Assembly: GCA_030018905.1 (NCBI GenBank)
Contig: JASEHJ010000010.1
Span: forward strand, 1-33,189
Origin: a bacterium
Lineage (GTDB): Bacteria > Sysuimicrobiota > Sysuimicrobiia > Sysuimicrobiales > Humicultoraceae
DNA: 33,189 nucleotides
Reading direction: 5' to 3'
Of this stretch, positions 7,845-15,836 are shown in pieces. Below the pieces are notes generated by a model. It saw only the letters and a program-made list of their open reading frames with translations, was not told the DNA's origin and made no database searches. Numbering within the stretch: position 1 is the stretch's first letter; every line of letters starts with the position of its first letter. The translations under genes were made by a program, and so were the position numbers.

Positions 7845-9221
7845 TCACCACGCCGGCGGCCCCACTTCGGGGAAGCGCGCCAGCGCGGCCCCAACCGCCT
7901 GCTTGATGCGCTCAAGGCCGGCAGGGGTCGCCGCCTCCGCCCTCAACACCAGCACCGGCTGGGTGTTGCTGGCCCGTACGAGTCCCCATCCATCATCGAA
8001 CAGCACACGCGCGCCGTCCACGTCAATCACCTTGTGGTCGCGCTTGAACGCCTCGGCCACACGCGCCACGACATCGAACTTGCGCGCGTCGGGGCACGTC
8101 ACCCGCACCTCCGGTGTCACCGGATACCTGGGCACGTCGGCCATCAGCGCCGACAGCGGCGCATCGGTGTGAGAGAGGATCCGCAGCAACCGTCCGGCGG
8201 CGTAGAGGGCATCGTCGAAACCGAAGTACTCGTCCGCGAAGAACATGTGCCCCGACATCTCGCCGGTGAAAACCGCACCTATCTCCCGCATCTTGGCCTT
8301 GATCAGCGAGTGGCCCGTGCGGTAGAAGAACGGCCTGCCACCCAGGCGGGTCACTTCCTCCACGAGAACCTGCGAGCACTTCACCTCGACGATGACATCG
8401 GCGCCGGGGTGGCGCGGTAGGATCTCGCGCCAATAAAGGACCATCAGGAGGTCGCCCCAGAGGATCTCGCCCTGATCGTCCACGACCCCAATCCGATCGC
8501 CGTCGCCGTCCATCCCGATCCCCAGGTCGCACCGCTCGCGGCGGACCAGGGCGATCAGGTCGGTCAGGTTGTGCGGGTCCACGGGATCCGGGTGGTGATT
8601 GGGGAAGCTCGGGTCGGAGTCGCAGTAGATCGGCACGACCTCGACGCCCCACGCGGTCAGCACCTGGGGCGCGATCAGGCTGGCCGTTCCGTTTCCGCAG
8701 TCGAGAGCGACGCGCAGGCGCCGTGGACCCAGCCGGATCTTCTCCCGCAGCATCTCCATGTACGCCAGGACGATCTCGCGGGGTTCAATGCGGCCCCGGC
8801 CGTCCGCGAAAGGTCCGGTCTCCGCCCGCCGCCGGACCGCCTGTATCTGCTCCCCGTGCAGCGTCCCGAACCCGCCGGCCAGCTTGAAGCCGTTGAACTC
8901 GGACGGGTTGTGACTGGCGGTTACCATCACCCCGCCCTCGATTCCCCAGTGGACGCGCGCGAAGTAGAAGGTGGGCGTGATGACCGTTCCGATCCCGGCA
9001 ACATCGCACCCTGAGGCGGTGAGGCCCTCAGCCACACCCGCTGCCAGCGCGGGCGAGTGCGTGCGGTTGTCCGCTCCCAGCACCACCGGGCTTCCGGACA
9101 GGTTGCGGTCCGCCGCGTACGCCCGGGCGATCCGCTCGGCAATCTCCGGAGTCAGGTCGGTGCCGACCAGTCCGCGGATGTCGTACTCGCGGAAGATCTC
9201 AGGGTTGATGCCAGGGGTCAT
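7845..9221 (-). CDS. Phosphomannomutase/phosphoglucomutase (alpha-D-phosphohexomutase)
   Basis: 458 residues, the normal size for the AlgC/ManB family. It has the N-terminal EYDIRGLVG motif, the phosphoserine loop TASHNP (residues 101-106, Ser103 being the catalytic serine), the metal-binding loop DGDGDR (238-243) and the sugar-binding segment GEMSGHMFF. It interconverts hexose-6-phosphate and hexose-1-phosphate and so would supply the nucleotidyltransferase at 720-1697. ATG 9221 starts three bases after the LptD-like stop codon, with a GGGGAG ribosome site. Substrate preference (mannose or glucose) cannot be decided from the sequence. Confidence 0.95.
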   Translation of the reverse strand: MTPGINPEIFREYDIRGLVGTDLTPEIAERIARAYAADRNLSGSPVVLGADNRTHSPALAAGVAEGLTASGCDVAGIGTVITPTFYFARVHWGIEGGVMVTASHNPSEFNGFKLAGGFGTLHGEQIQAVRRRAETGPFADGRGRIEPREIVLAYMEMLREKIRLGPRRLRVALDCGNGTASLIAPQVLTAWGVEVVPIYCDSDPSFPNHHPDPVDPHNLTDLIALVRRERCDLGIGMDGDGDRIGVVDDQGEILWGDLLMVLYWREILPRHPGADVIVEVKCSQVLVEEVTRLGGRPFFYRTGHSLIKAKMREIGAVFTGEMSGHMFFADEYFGFDDALYAAGRLLRILSHTDAPLSALMADVPRYPVTPEVRVTCPDARKFDVVARVAEAFKRDHKVIDVDGARVLFDDGWGLVRASNTQPVLVLRAEAATPAGLERIKQAVGAALARFPEVGPPAW

Positions 9222-9224
9222 GGA

Positions 9225-10775
9225 CTAGAACTCCCCAGGGCGCGGCGGCGCGTCCTCCGGGGGCGCTGGGCCTGGCCGGGTCGTGCGCGGAACCATTCCC
9301 CGGCGCTCGGTGATGCCCACGAACCCAAACTCGATCGAGATCTCGTTGCGGATCTGGCGGTAGCGCACCAGCACGTCTATGCAATCCTGGATGAAGCGCA
9401 CCGTGTAGTCAACGTCGTCAAAGGCCGACAGGCGGAGGTTGTAGGACGCCGAAGCGCCGACCTCCAGGGATGGGCTCGCGATGGCCATGAAGGATCCGGT
9501 CAGCTTCGTCTCGGGAACCACGGTGTTGTGCGCAACCCCAGCCGAGACCCGGAAGCGGTCCGGCACGGTGCGGGTGACGCCCAGGCTGACCGTGCTGGCC
9601 GGATCCACGACGTCAATGCTGAGCGGGGTGCTCCCCTGCACCGCGGTGTAGAGGTATCGAAGCGAGGTCGTGGTGTGGCGGTCCAATCGGTAGGTGAGCG
9701 CCGCGCCGAAGGTCGTGACCGTCCGCGTCGCGCCTGTGCCGTACGCCGAGATGCGCGCCGCGCCGCGGGCGGCAAAGGTCAGACCCGGAGCGACGCGCAG
9801 GCGCTCCGTCTCCACCGCCAGCTCACCGTCGAGCCGCGAGGTGGCTACACCCGAGACCAGTTCGCTGTACCATCCGGCCGTACCGGAAAGAGACCACGAG
9901 AAAGGTGCCGAGCCAATTCGGACCGGATTCATTGCCGCGCCGACCTCAGCCACGTCGTAGCGCAGTCCGTTGAAGGCCGGGCGGTCGTCAACCAGTTGCG
10001 CTCGACCGAGCTGCAGGGTCGCGGTGTAGGCCCGCTCCTCCCACGCTTGGGTGAGCAGCGGAGTGATCCCGGTGATCGTGCCGTATTTGAGGTACAGACG
10101 GCCTCGACCTGATCCTACCCCCACCGGAATCCTGTAGTCCGCCCAGAAACCATCGAGGCTGTTGTATCCAAGGCCTGGGAGGACCGTACCCTCAACCCCG
10201 GGCCGCAGCGACAGGATGTAGCGTGGAAACGTCAGCAGCCGGCGGTTGCGCAGGTACAGCGTTGCGTGATGGGCTACTATCTCCCGGTCGGGGATCAACT
10301 CGATGCGCCGCGCCGTGATGTGGTAGAGGGGACGCTTGGGATCGCAGTTGGTCACGAACCCCTCGAAGCAAACGAGGCGGTCCTGAGTGAAATCCAGGCG
10401 GTCGCCGCGCACGTAGACCCTGCGCTCCCGGTCCACGATCCCCTCCACGGGCTCGAACCGGCCCTCCTCGGTGCGGGCATTGTAGGTAAGCGCGCGACCC
10501 CGAAGTTCCTGGCCCCGGGCATCAACCATGCGCACGTTCCCGGTGGCCACGACGATCTGCGTCCGGAGATCGTACCGGGCAGCGTCAGCGAACAGGCGGT
10601 ACCGCCTGAGGGTTATGCGAACGTTGCCCTGTGCCGTCACGACCTGGCCTGCCGAGTCGTAGACAATGCTGTCGGCCTCCACGGTCACCGGGGCCGGCTG
10701 GGCGCCGGCGGTCCCCGCGGAGATCAAGATCACGGCAAGCAGAGCGATCACACCATACCGCACGTCGCACCTCAT
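9225..10775 (-). CDS. LptD-like outer-membrane LPS assembly protein (OstA N-domain plus beta-barrel)
   Basis: About 516 residues. After a signal peptide (YGVIALLAVILISAGTAGA) comes an OstA/LptA-like beta-jellyroll region (VTVEADSIVYDSAGQVVTAQGNVRITL). Next is the LptD-type segment CFEGFVTNCDPKRPLYHITARRIELIP with two cysteines, then long alternating amphipathic strands typical of an outer-membrane barrel, ending in an aromatic strand (EISIEFGFVG) after a third cysteine (FIQDCIDVLVRY). Family knowledge: LptD inserts LPS into the outer leaflet. The protein is clearly shorter than E. coli LptD (about 780 residues). Start is uncertain: ATG 10775 is chosen, with ATG 10790 and GTG 10763 also possible. 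It is followed after three bases by the hexomutase gene. Confidence 0.85.
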   Translation of the reverse strand: MRCDVRYGVIALLAVILISAGTAGAQPAPVTVEADSIVYDSAGQVVTAQGNVRITLRRYRLFADAARYDLRTQIVVATGNVRMVDARGQELRGRALTYNARTEEGRFEPVEGIVDRERRVYVRGDRLDFTQDRLVCFEGFVTNCDPKRPLYHITARRIELIPDREIVAHHATLYLRNRRLLTFPRYILSLRPGVEGTVLPGLGYNSLDGFWADYRIPVGVGSGRGRLYLKYGTITGITPLLTQAWEERAYTATLQLGRAQLVDDRPAFNGLRYDVAEVGAAMNPVRIGSAPFSWSLSGTAGWYSELVSGVATSRLDGELAVETERLRVAPGLTFAARGAARISAYGTGATRTVTTFGAALTYRLDRHTTTSLRYLYTAVQGSTPLSIDVVDPASTVSLGVTRTVPDRFRVSAGVAHNTVVPETKLTGSFMAIASPSLEVGASASYNLRLSAFDDVDYTVRFIQDCIDVLVRYRQIRNEISIEFGFVGITERRGMVPRTTRPGPAPPEDAPPRPGEF

Positions 10776-10891
10776 GGCATGTGCATCCAATTGCTATTCT
10801 GCCGCGCCGGACGGCTTCCCTGCGTCACTCCAGTTGGCGACCAGGAGCCGCCCGAGGTGCCATGGGGATGCCACGTGTGCACTTCGTGAAA

Positions 10892-10921
10892 TTGCCGGAG
10901 CGCGCCGGCGGAGATTATAAT
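10892..10921 (+). promoter_or_regulatory. Promoter of the plus-strand glycolipid operon
   Basis: A perfect -10 box TATAAT (10916-10921) lies 18 bases downstream of a TTGCCG -35 box (10892-10897). The predicted transcript start, near 10928, is only about two bases before the GTG at 10930 and eleven before the ATG at 10939, so the transcript would be leaderless or nearly so. The -10 region reads ATTATAAT, an 8-base palindrome, so it also places a TATAAT on the minus strand facing the LptD-like gene, but I see no matching minus-strand -35 box. Confidence 0.7.
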
Positions 10922-10929
10922 GAAGTGTC

Positions 10930-12156
10930 GTGCGCGCGATGGTGAACCGTCCACCTACCACCACCCTGATCATCGTCGGCAACAGCCCTGGCGAGGTGGC
11001 AGGGTGGGCTGTGCCCGTAGCCGCGGAGGCGCGCCGACTGGCCTCGGTGGGTGGGTGGTCCATCGAAACTGTGCTCTGCCTGCCGCCCTGCCAGTTCGCG
11101 AGCGGGCAGGAGTCGGCAGCCGCTGAGGCGGCTGGGGTGTTCGACAGGATAATGAATCCCAGGGCGACGCTGCTGCTTGCGCTCGGGCTCCCCGGGTGGA
11201 CTCCCGCGGGAACACCGGTGGTTCTCCACGTCGGGGGCGACTTCTGGTTCTCACGGCGGCTGGCCCGCCGGTGGGGCGGCCATGCCTTTGCCTTCGTCGA
11301 GCGTGCCCACATCTCGCGCGCGCAGCGAGGGTTCGAACGGATCTTCGTTCCCACAACGTCACTTAGGGAAAGGCTGATCGGCCTCGGCGTCCCCGATCAC
11401 AAGATCGAGGTCGCCGGAGACCCGCTTCAGGACGCGGTGCTCGCGGATGGGGCACCGGCGGAAGCGCGCGGCGCGGACGATGCGCGCCCGAAGGTGGCGC
11501 TTCTAGCCGGCAGCCGTGACAGCGTCTTTTCCGCGGTGTTCCCTTTCTGGGTAGAAACGGCCGCGGCACTGCGCGCGCGTGTGCCGGAGGCACGGCTGCT
11601 GGCGGTGGTTTCGCCGTTCGTGTCGCCCTCCGTGAAGCGGACGCTGCTGTCCCGACATCAGGCCAGCCTTGATGCCGCCGGCGTCGAGATCAGGCACGGA
11701 GGCCGGTCTTCCATCCGCAGTGCCGACCTGGCGCTGACCATTCCGGGCACCAACACGCTGGAGCTGGCGTTGATGCGGGTTCCCACCCTGGTCGTCCTCC
11801 CGTTCAGCCTGGCCCCGCAGATCCCGGTGGAGGGTGTGATTGAGTGGCTCACACGGGTACCCCGCCTTGGGCTGGCGCTCAAGCTGGCCCTGGCGCGCAG
11901 GCACATCAGCCGCAGGCCCTACCTGGCGCTGCCCAACATGCGCGCCAAGCGGCTCATCATGCCGGAACTCGTGGGTGACGTCACGCCGGAGCAGGTGGCC
12001 GATGAGGGTGCCCGATTGATACGGGATCGGGCCGCGCGGCTAAAGCTAGCAGAAGCGCTGGAGGCGATCCCGGTTGAGCCAGGAGCCTCGCGCCGAATCC
12101 TAGCCGCGATTGCGCCGGGCGGGGCGGCAATTGCGCCAGGCGGAGCCGGAGCGTGA
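10930..12156 (+). CDS. LpxB-like glycosyltransferase (lipid-A-disaccharide synthase-related), first copy
   Basis: About 408 residues with a GT-B layout. The N-terminal domain begins LIIVGNSPGEVAGWAVPVA, comparable to the GE.SGD loop of LpxB. Further segments are VVLHVGGDFWFSRRLA, IEVAGDPLQDAV, KVALLAGSRDSVFSAVFPFW (compare the LPGSR motif) and ADLALTIPGTNTLELALMRVPTLVVLPF (compare the SGTATLE region). By family, LpxB joins two acylated glucosamine units; here the exact substrate is unknown and no lpxA, lpxC or lpxD is in the window. Start candidates are GTG 10930, ATG 10939 and GTG 10942. A short repeat at the C-terminus (AIAPGGAAIAPGGAGA) comes from a local DNA duplication. It overlaps the ABC exporter gene by GTGA. 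Confidence 0.8.
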   Translation: MRAMVNRPPTTTLIIVGNSPGEVAGWAVPVAAEARRLASVGGWSIETVLCLPPCQFASGQESAAAEAAGVFDRIMNPRATLLLALGLPGWTPAGTPVVLHVGGDFWFSRRLARRWGGHAFAFVERAHISRAQRGFERIFVPTTSLRERLIGLGVPDHKIEVAGDPLQDAVLADGAPAEARGADDARPKVALLAGSRDSVFSAVFPFWVETAAALRARVPEARLLAVVSPFVSPSVKRTLLSRHQASLDAAGVEIRHGGRSSIRSADLALTIPGTNTLELALMRVPTLVVLPFSLAPQIPVEGVIEWLTRVPRLGLALKLALARRHISRRPYLALPNMRAKRLIMPELVGDVTPEQVADEGARLIRDRAARLKLAEALEAIPVEPGASRRILAAIAPGGAAIAPGGAGA

Positions 12157-13919
12157 GCGACCTCCGGCGGATGGCTGCCAGGATAGCCCCCTACCGCCTC
12201 CATCTGGCGGGCGCCCTGGTGGCGATGCTCGTGGCCACTGCGGCCAATCTCGCGGTCCCCAGGTACACGGGCATGCTCATAGACCAGGTGCTCGCCACGC
12301 GGGCGTTTGCCACCCTCAACCGAGGGGCGGCAGTCATCCTGTTCCTGTTCGCGCTCAACAGCCTGGCGCTGTTCGCCCAGATCTACCTCATGTACTACCT
12401 CGCCCACCGCATCGTCGCAGACCTGCGCCAGGACCTGTTCGCGCGCATCCAGCGCTGGTCGCTTGATCGGTTCGCGGTCTGGCAAAGCGGCGACGCGATC
12501 TCCCGAAGCCTCCAGGACACGCAGGTTGTTCAGACCGAGATGCTGATGGGGGCCGTGGATGCAACCTCCTCCGCGTTGATGTTCACCGGCATCGTAGCCA
12601 TGCTGCTGTGGATCGACTGGCAACTCGCCCTCGCGATCGCCGCGGTCATACCGCTCGTCGGCGTGATCGCCCGGAGCTTCGGCAGGGAGATACAGGGCAC
12701 GGCAACGCGGGCGCAGGAGCACGTTGCAGGCCTGGCGGGTCTCATACGCGAGGCATTCTCCGGCGCGCGCGTGATCCGCGCGTTCTCACGAGAGGACAGG
12801 GAGATCCGGCGGTTCCGCGATGAGAACGAGCAGACCTTCGGCGCAAACCTCCGCATCGGACGAATGGTTGCGCTCCAGGTGCCCATCGTCAGCTTCATGA
12901 CCGCATTCGGCGTGGTCCTAGTCTTGTGGCTGGGCGGACAGCGCGTGGCTTCAGACCGGCTGACTGTCGGGACCCTCGTCGCGTTCCTGGGATATGTGGG
13001 GCTGGCCGTCCAGCCGGCGGTTGGCCTCACCCGCCACTACGCTGGACTGCGGCAGGCACTGGGCGCCTTCGGCCGGATCCGCGCCCTACTGGACGAACCG
13101 GCAAGCCTGCAGGAGAGCCCAGGTGCGGTAGCGTTGCCGCCGATCGCCGGTCGCGTCCGCTTCGAGAACGTGTCGTTTGCCTATGCTCCGGGCCAGTGGG
13201 CCCTCCGCGATCTCTCGTTGGAGATAGCGCCTGGCGAGCGCGTAGCGCTGATCGGCCTGAGCGGCGCGGGCAAGACGACGCTGGTCAACCTGATCGGCCG
13301 GTTCTACGATCCCACGGAGGGACGCATTGAGATTGACGGGTGGGACCTGCGCCGCGTGACGGTCCGCTCGCTGCGGCGGCAGATCGGGCTGGTTCCGCAG
13401 GAGACCGTCCTGTTCCGCGGCACCGTCTACGACAACATCGCGTACGCCCGGCCCGACGCGCCGTTCGATGAGGTGGTGTCCGCGGCAAAGGCAGCCAACG
13501 CGCACGAGTTCATCGAATCGCTCGGCGAGGGGTATCGGACACTACTCGGCGAAGACGGCCTGCAACTGTCGGGCGGGCAGCGCCAGCGGATCGCGATAGC
13601 CCGCGCGCTGCTCAACAACCCACGCCTGCTCATCTTCGACGAGGCCACCGCCGCGCTGGACAGCGAGTCCGAAACCCTTATCCAGGACGCGCTCATCCAG
13701 GCGACCCGCGGGCGCACCACGTTCATCATCGCGCACCGGCTCTCAACCGTTCGGGGAGCGGACCGGATAGTCGTACTGGACCAGGGCACGGTGGTGGAAG
13801 ACGGCCGGCACGAGGATCTGATGGCGCGGGATGGAACCTACGCCAGGCTACTTCGGCTGCAGTGGGTAGACGCGGCGCCGGCCGAGCCGGCCGCGGTCCC
13901 GGCGGCGCCGAGCGCATAG
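12153..13919 (+). CDS. MsbA-like ABC exporter, fused permease and ATPase
   Basis: 588 residues, the standard half-transporter length. The N-terminal half has about six membrane helices (HLAGALVAMLVATAANLAV, LMFTGIVAMLLWIDW, and others) and the coupling region RVIRAFSREDREI. The ATPase half has Walker A GLSGAGKTT (near residues 368-376), the signature LSGGQRQR (near 471), Walker B LLIFDEAT (near 490-497) and the H-loop IIAHRLS. As a homodimer it should flip lipid-linked substrates across the inner membrane. Its place right after an LpxB-like gene suggests a lipid-A-like glycolipid as cargo, as for MsbA, but drug or other lipid export is possible. Start GTG 12153 has a GGAG ribosome site. The Ala/Pro-rich C-terminal tail is low complexity. 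Confidence 0.93.
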   Translation: MSDLRRMAARIAPYRLHLAGALVAMLVATAANLAVPRYTGMLIDQVLATRAFATLNRGAAVILFLFALNSLALFAQIYLMYYLAHRIVADLRQDLFARIQRWSLDRFAVWQSGDAISRSLQDTQVVQTEMLMGAVDATSSALMFTGIVAMLLWIDWQLALAIAAVIPLVGVIARSFGREIQGTATRAQEHVAGLAGLIREAFSGARVIRAFSREDREIRRFRDENEQTFGANLRIGRMVALQVPIVSFMTAFGVVLVLWLGGQRVASDRLTVGTLVAFLGYVGLAVQPAVGLTRHYAGLRQALGAFGRIRALLDEPASLQESPGAVALPPIAGRVRFENVSFAYAPGQWALRDLSLEIAPGERVALIGLSGAGKTTLVNLIGRFYDPTEGRIEIDGWDLRRVTVRSLRRQIGLVPQETVLFRGTVYDNIAYARPDAPFDEVVSAAKAANAHEFIESLGEGYRTLLGEDGLQLSGGQRQRIAIARALLNNPRLLIFDEATAALDSESETLIQDALIQATRGRTTFIIAHRLSTVRGADRIVVLDQGTVVEDGRHEDLMARDGTYARLLRLQWVDAAPAEPAAVPAAPSA

Positions 13920-13944
13920 GACAGTCCAGGGCCAGGACCGCGAC

Positions 13945-14871
13945 GTGGGCGAACCGGCGACAGTCCCGCTCCTCAGCGTAGTGGTGCCTACTTTCAACCA
14001 CGCGCCGGTACTCCGACACGCCCTGGCCTACCTGACCGCCCAGACCCTGGCGGCAGAGGCCTACGAGGTCGTCGTTGTCGACGATGGTTCGACCGACGAG
14101 ACGCCCGCGGTCATCGCCGAGGTCGGAACAGGGCTCGCTAGGGTGCGCGGCGTGCACCTGGAGCGGAACCGCGGGAGGTCCGTGGCCCGCAACGAAGGGA
14201 TCCGCGCGGCCCGCGCGCCCATCGTGGTGTTCATCGACAGCGACGTCCTGGTGCGACCGGACTTCCTCCAGCAACACCTGGACCTGCACCACGCAGCGGG
14301 CCGGCCGGTGGTCGGCCGCGGGCCGGTCGCGACGATCCCGACACCGGTGCTGCCGGCGCGGAATCCTGCGGGCCTGATGTCGGCAGCATTCCTGACGACG
14401 GCCAACGCCTCTGTACCGCGCCAGGCGTTGCTGGACGCGGGACTGTTCGACGAGGGGTTCGTCTGGTACGGGTGGGAGGACTTCGATCTCGGCCTGCGAC
14501 TGCGGGCCCTCGGGTTGACGCGCCGGTTCTCGCGTGGAATAGTGGCATTCCACGTGCAACCGCCCTCGACTTTCGATCCCATCGGCCCGGATCTCGCCAG
14601 GGAAGAGGCACGGGCCAGGTCCGCGCTCTACTTTCTGCAGAAGCATCCCGGGTTGTCTACCCGCATTCTGATCTCGGACACCGCTTTCCACCGGGCGTTG
14701 CATTTCCTCCTCAGTGGAGCAGGATTTCTGACTGCTGATCGGGCGCCTGTGATCGCCCGCTGGCTGGCATCGCGAGGCTTCTACACGCCGGCGCTGCTGG
14801 CCGCTCGCGGCTTCCTCAACTGGCACTACATCCGCTCGCTCGACAGGCTTCGGGCCACGGAAGGCCCTTGA
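13945..14871 (+). CDS. Glycosyltransferase family 2 with GWED motif, tandem copy A
   Basis: 308 residues. GT2 features: LLSVVVPTFNHAPVLRHAL, VVVDDGSTDETP, the DxD-type VFIDSDVLV and a C-terminal YGWEDFDLGLRL (GWED) acceptor/catalytic motif, followed by a helical C-terminal domain. The start is GTG 13945 with AGGA about nine bases upstream. The next gene encodes a protein similar from end to end, including NASVPRQ, AGLFDEGF and ALHFLL, which indicates a local gene duplication. Sugar specificity is unknown. It follows the ABC exporter after 25 bases. Confidence 0.92.
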   Translation: MGEPATVPLLSVVVPTFNHAPVLRHALAYLTAQTLAAEAYEVVVVDDGSTDETPAVIAEVGTGLARVRGVHLERNRGRSVARNEGIRAARAPIVVFIDSDVLVRPDFLQQHLDLHHAAGRPVVGRGPVATIPTPVLPARNPAGLMSAAFLTTANASVPRQALLDAGLFDEGFVWYGWEDFDLGLRLRALGLTRRFSRGIVAFHVQPPSTFDPIGPDLAREEARARSALYFLQKHPGLSTRILISDTAFHRALHFLLSGAGFLTADRAPVIARWLASRGFYTPALLAARGFLNWHYIRSLDRLRATEGP

Positions 14872-14896
14872 TGCGCCCCTGCCGTGAACCGCTAGA

Positions 14897-15835
14897 ATGG
14901 TTGCGATGACGGTCTCCTCTCCCAACCCGCTCCTCAGCGTCGTAGTGCCCGCCTACAACGACGCGCCTATCCTCAGGCAGTGCCTGGCGCGCCTGGCCGC
15001 GCAGACGCTCGCGCCTGCCGCCTACGAGATAGTGGTGGTGGACGACGGCTCTACCGACGACACGCCCCGGGTGATCAGCGAGGCCGCCTCCGGCCGGGTC
15101 AGGGTTCGCTGTGTCAGATTCGATCGCAACCGGGGCAGGAGCGCGGCCCGCAACGCGGCGATCCGGGCCGCTGGGGCGCCGCTCGTGGTCTTCGTGGACA
15201 GCGACGTCCTGGTGCTGCCCGACTTCCTCCAGCGCCACATGGAGATCCACAGCTCGGCCGCCTCCCCGGTGGTGGGCCGCGGGCCGGTCATAGTCATCCC
15301 CTCGCCGGAGATCCCGGCGCGGACTCCCCGCATCGGGATCTCGCCGGCGTACCTCGACACCGGCAACGCATCGGTCCCGCGGCAGGTTCTTGTGGAGGCG
15401 GGGTTGTTCGATGAAGGGTTCAGGGTCTATGGGTGGGAGGATTTCGACCTGGGGCTGCGCATCAAGGCCCGCGGGATCCCCAGGGTATTCTCGCCTTCGG
15501 CACTGGCGTACCACGTCCAGCGGCCGCCGACGCTGGAGTCGCTCGACCGGCACCTGGCCAAGGAGGAGGAACGGGCGCGGACGGCGCTCTACCTTCTGAG
15601 AAAGCACCCAGGCGCGGAGACCCGGATGTTGATCCAAGACACACGGCCGCAGCGTGCGCTGCACTTCCTGTTGGGTGGGGCAGGCCTGGTCTCGCCCGCG
15701 ACCGCCCTGCGTTTGGCGCGGTGGCTGCGCAGTCGAAATCTATCAACGCTGGCGTTCCTGGTGACGCGCGGGATCCTGAACCGCCACTACCTTGCCACGC
15801 TGGACCGGTTCCGCGCGGCCGAGGAGGGACGGTAG
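14897..15835 (+). CDS. Glycosyltransferase family 2 with GWED motif, tandem copy B
   Basis: 312 residues. Same architecture as the preceding gene: LLSVVVPAYNDAPILRQCL, VVVDDGSTDDTP, VFVDSDVLVLPDFLQ, VYGWEDFDLGLRI and a helical C-terminal region ending NRHYLATLDRFRAAEEG. The alignment with copy A runs through the whole length, and the stretch NRGRS(V/A)ARN..IRAA.AP.VVF.DSDVLV is almost unchanged. ATG 14897 or ATG 14906 could be the start; neither has a strong ribosome site. The two copies probably add different sugars, or the same sugar twice, but the sequence does not say which. Confidence 0.92.
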   Translation: MVAMTVSSPNPLLSVVVPAYNDAPILRQCLARLAAQTLAPAAYEIVVVDDGSTDDTPRVISEAASGRVRVRCVRFDRNRGRSAARNAAIRAAGAPLVVFVDSDVLVLPDFLQRHMEIHSSAASPVVGRGPVIVIPSPEIPARTPRIGISPAYLDTGNASVPRQVLVEAGLFDEGFRVYGWEDFDLGLRIKARGIPRVFSPSALAYHVQRPPTLESLDRHLAKEEERARTALYLLRKHPGAETRMLIQDTRPQRALHFLLGGAGLVSPATALRLARWLRSRNLSTLAFLVTRGILNRHYLATLDRFRAAEEGR

Positions 15836-15836
15836 C

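Noticed and set aside
10920-11126. Small plus-strand frame starting at ATG 10920 ahead of the first LpxB-like gene
   Set aside because: It overlaps the LpxB-like gene out of frame, its start lies within the -10 box and it encodes no recognisable protein.
14868-14898. Possible internal promoter TTGATG, 19 bases, TAGAAT before the second tandem GT2
   Set aside because: The spacer is long, the -35 box is weak and the gene lies within a compact operon. I do not count it without transcript data.
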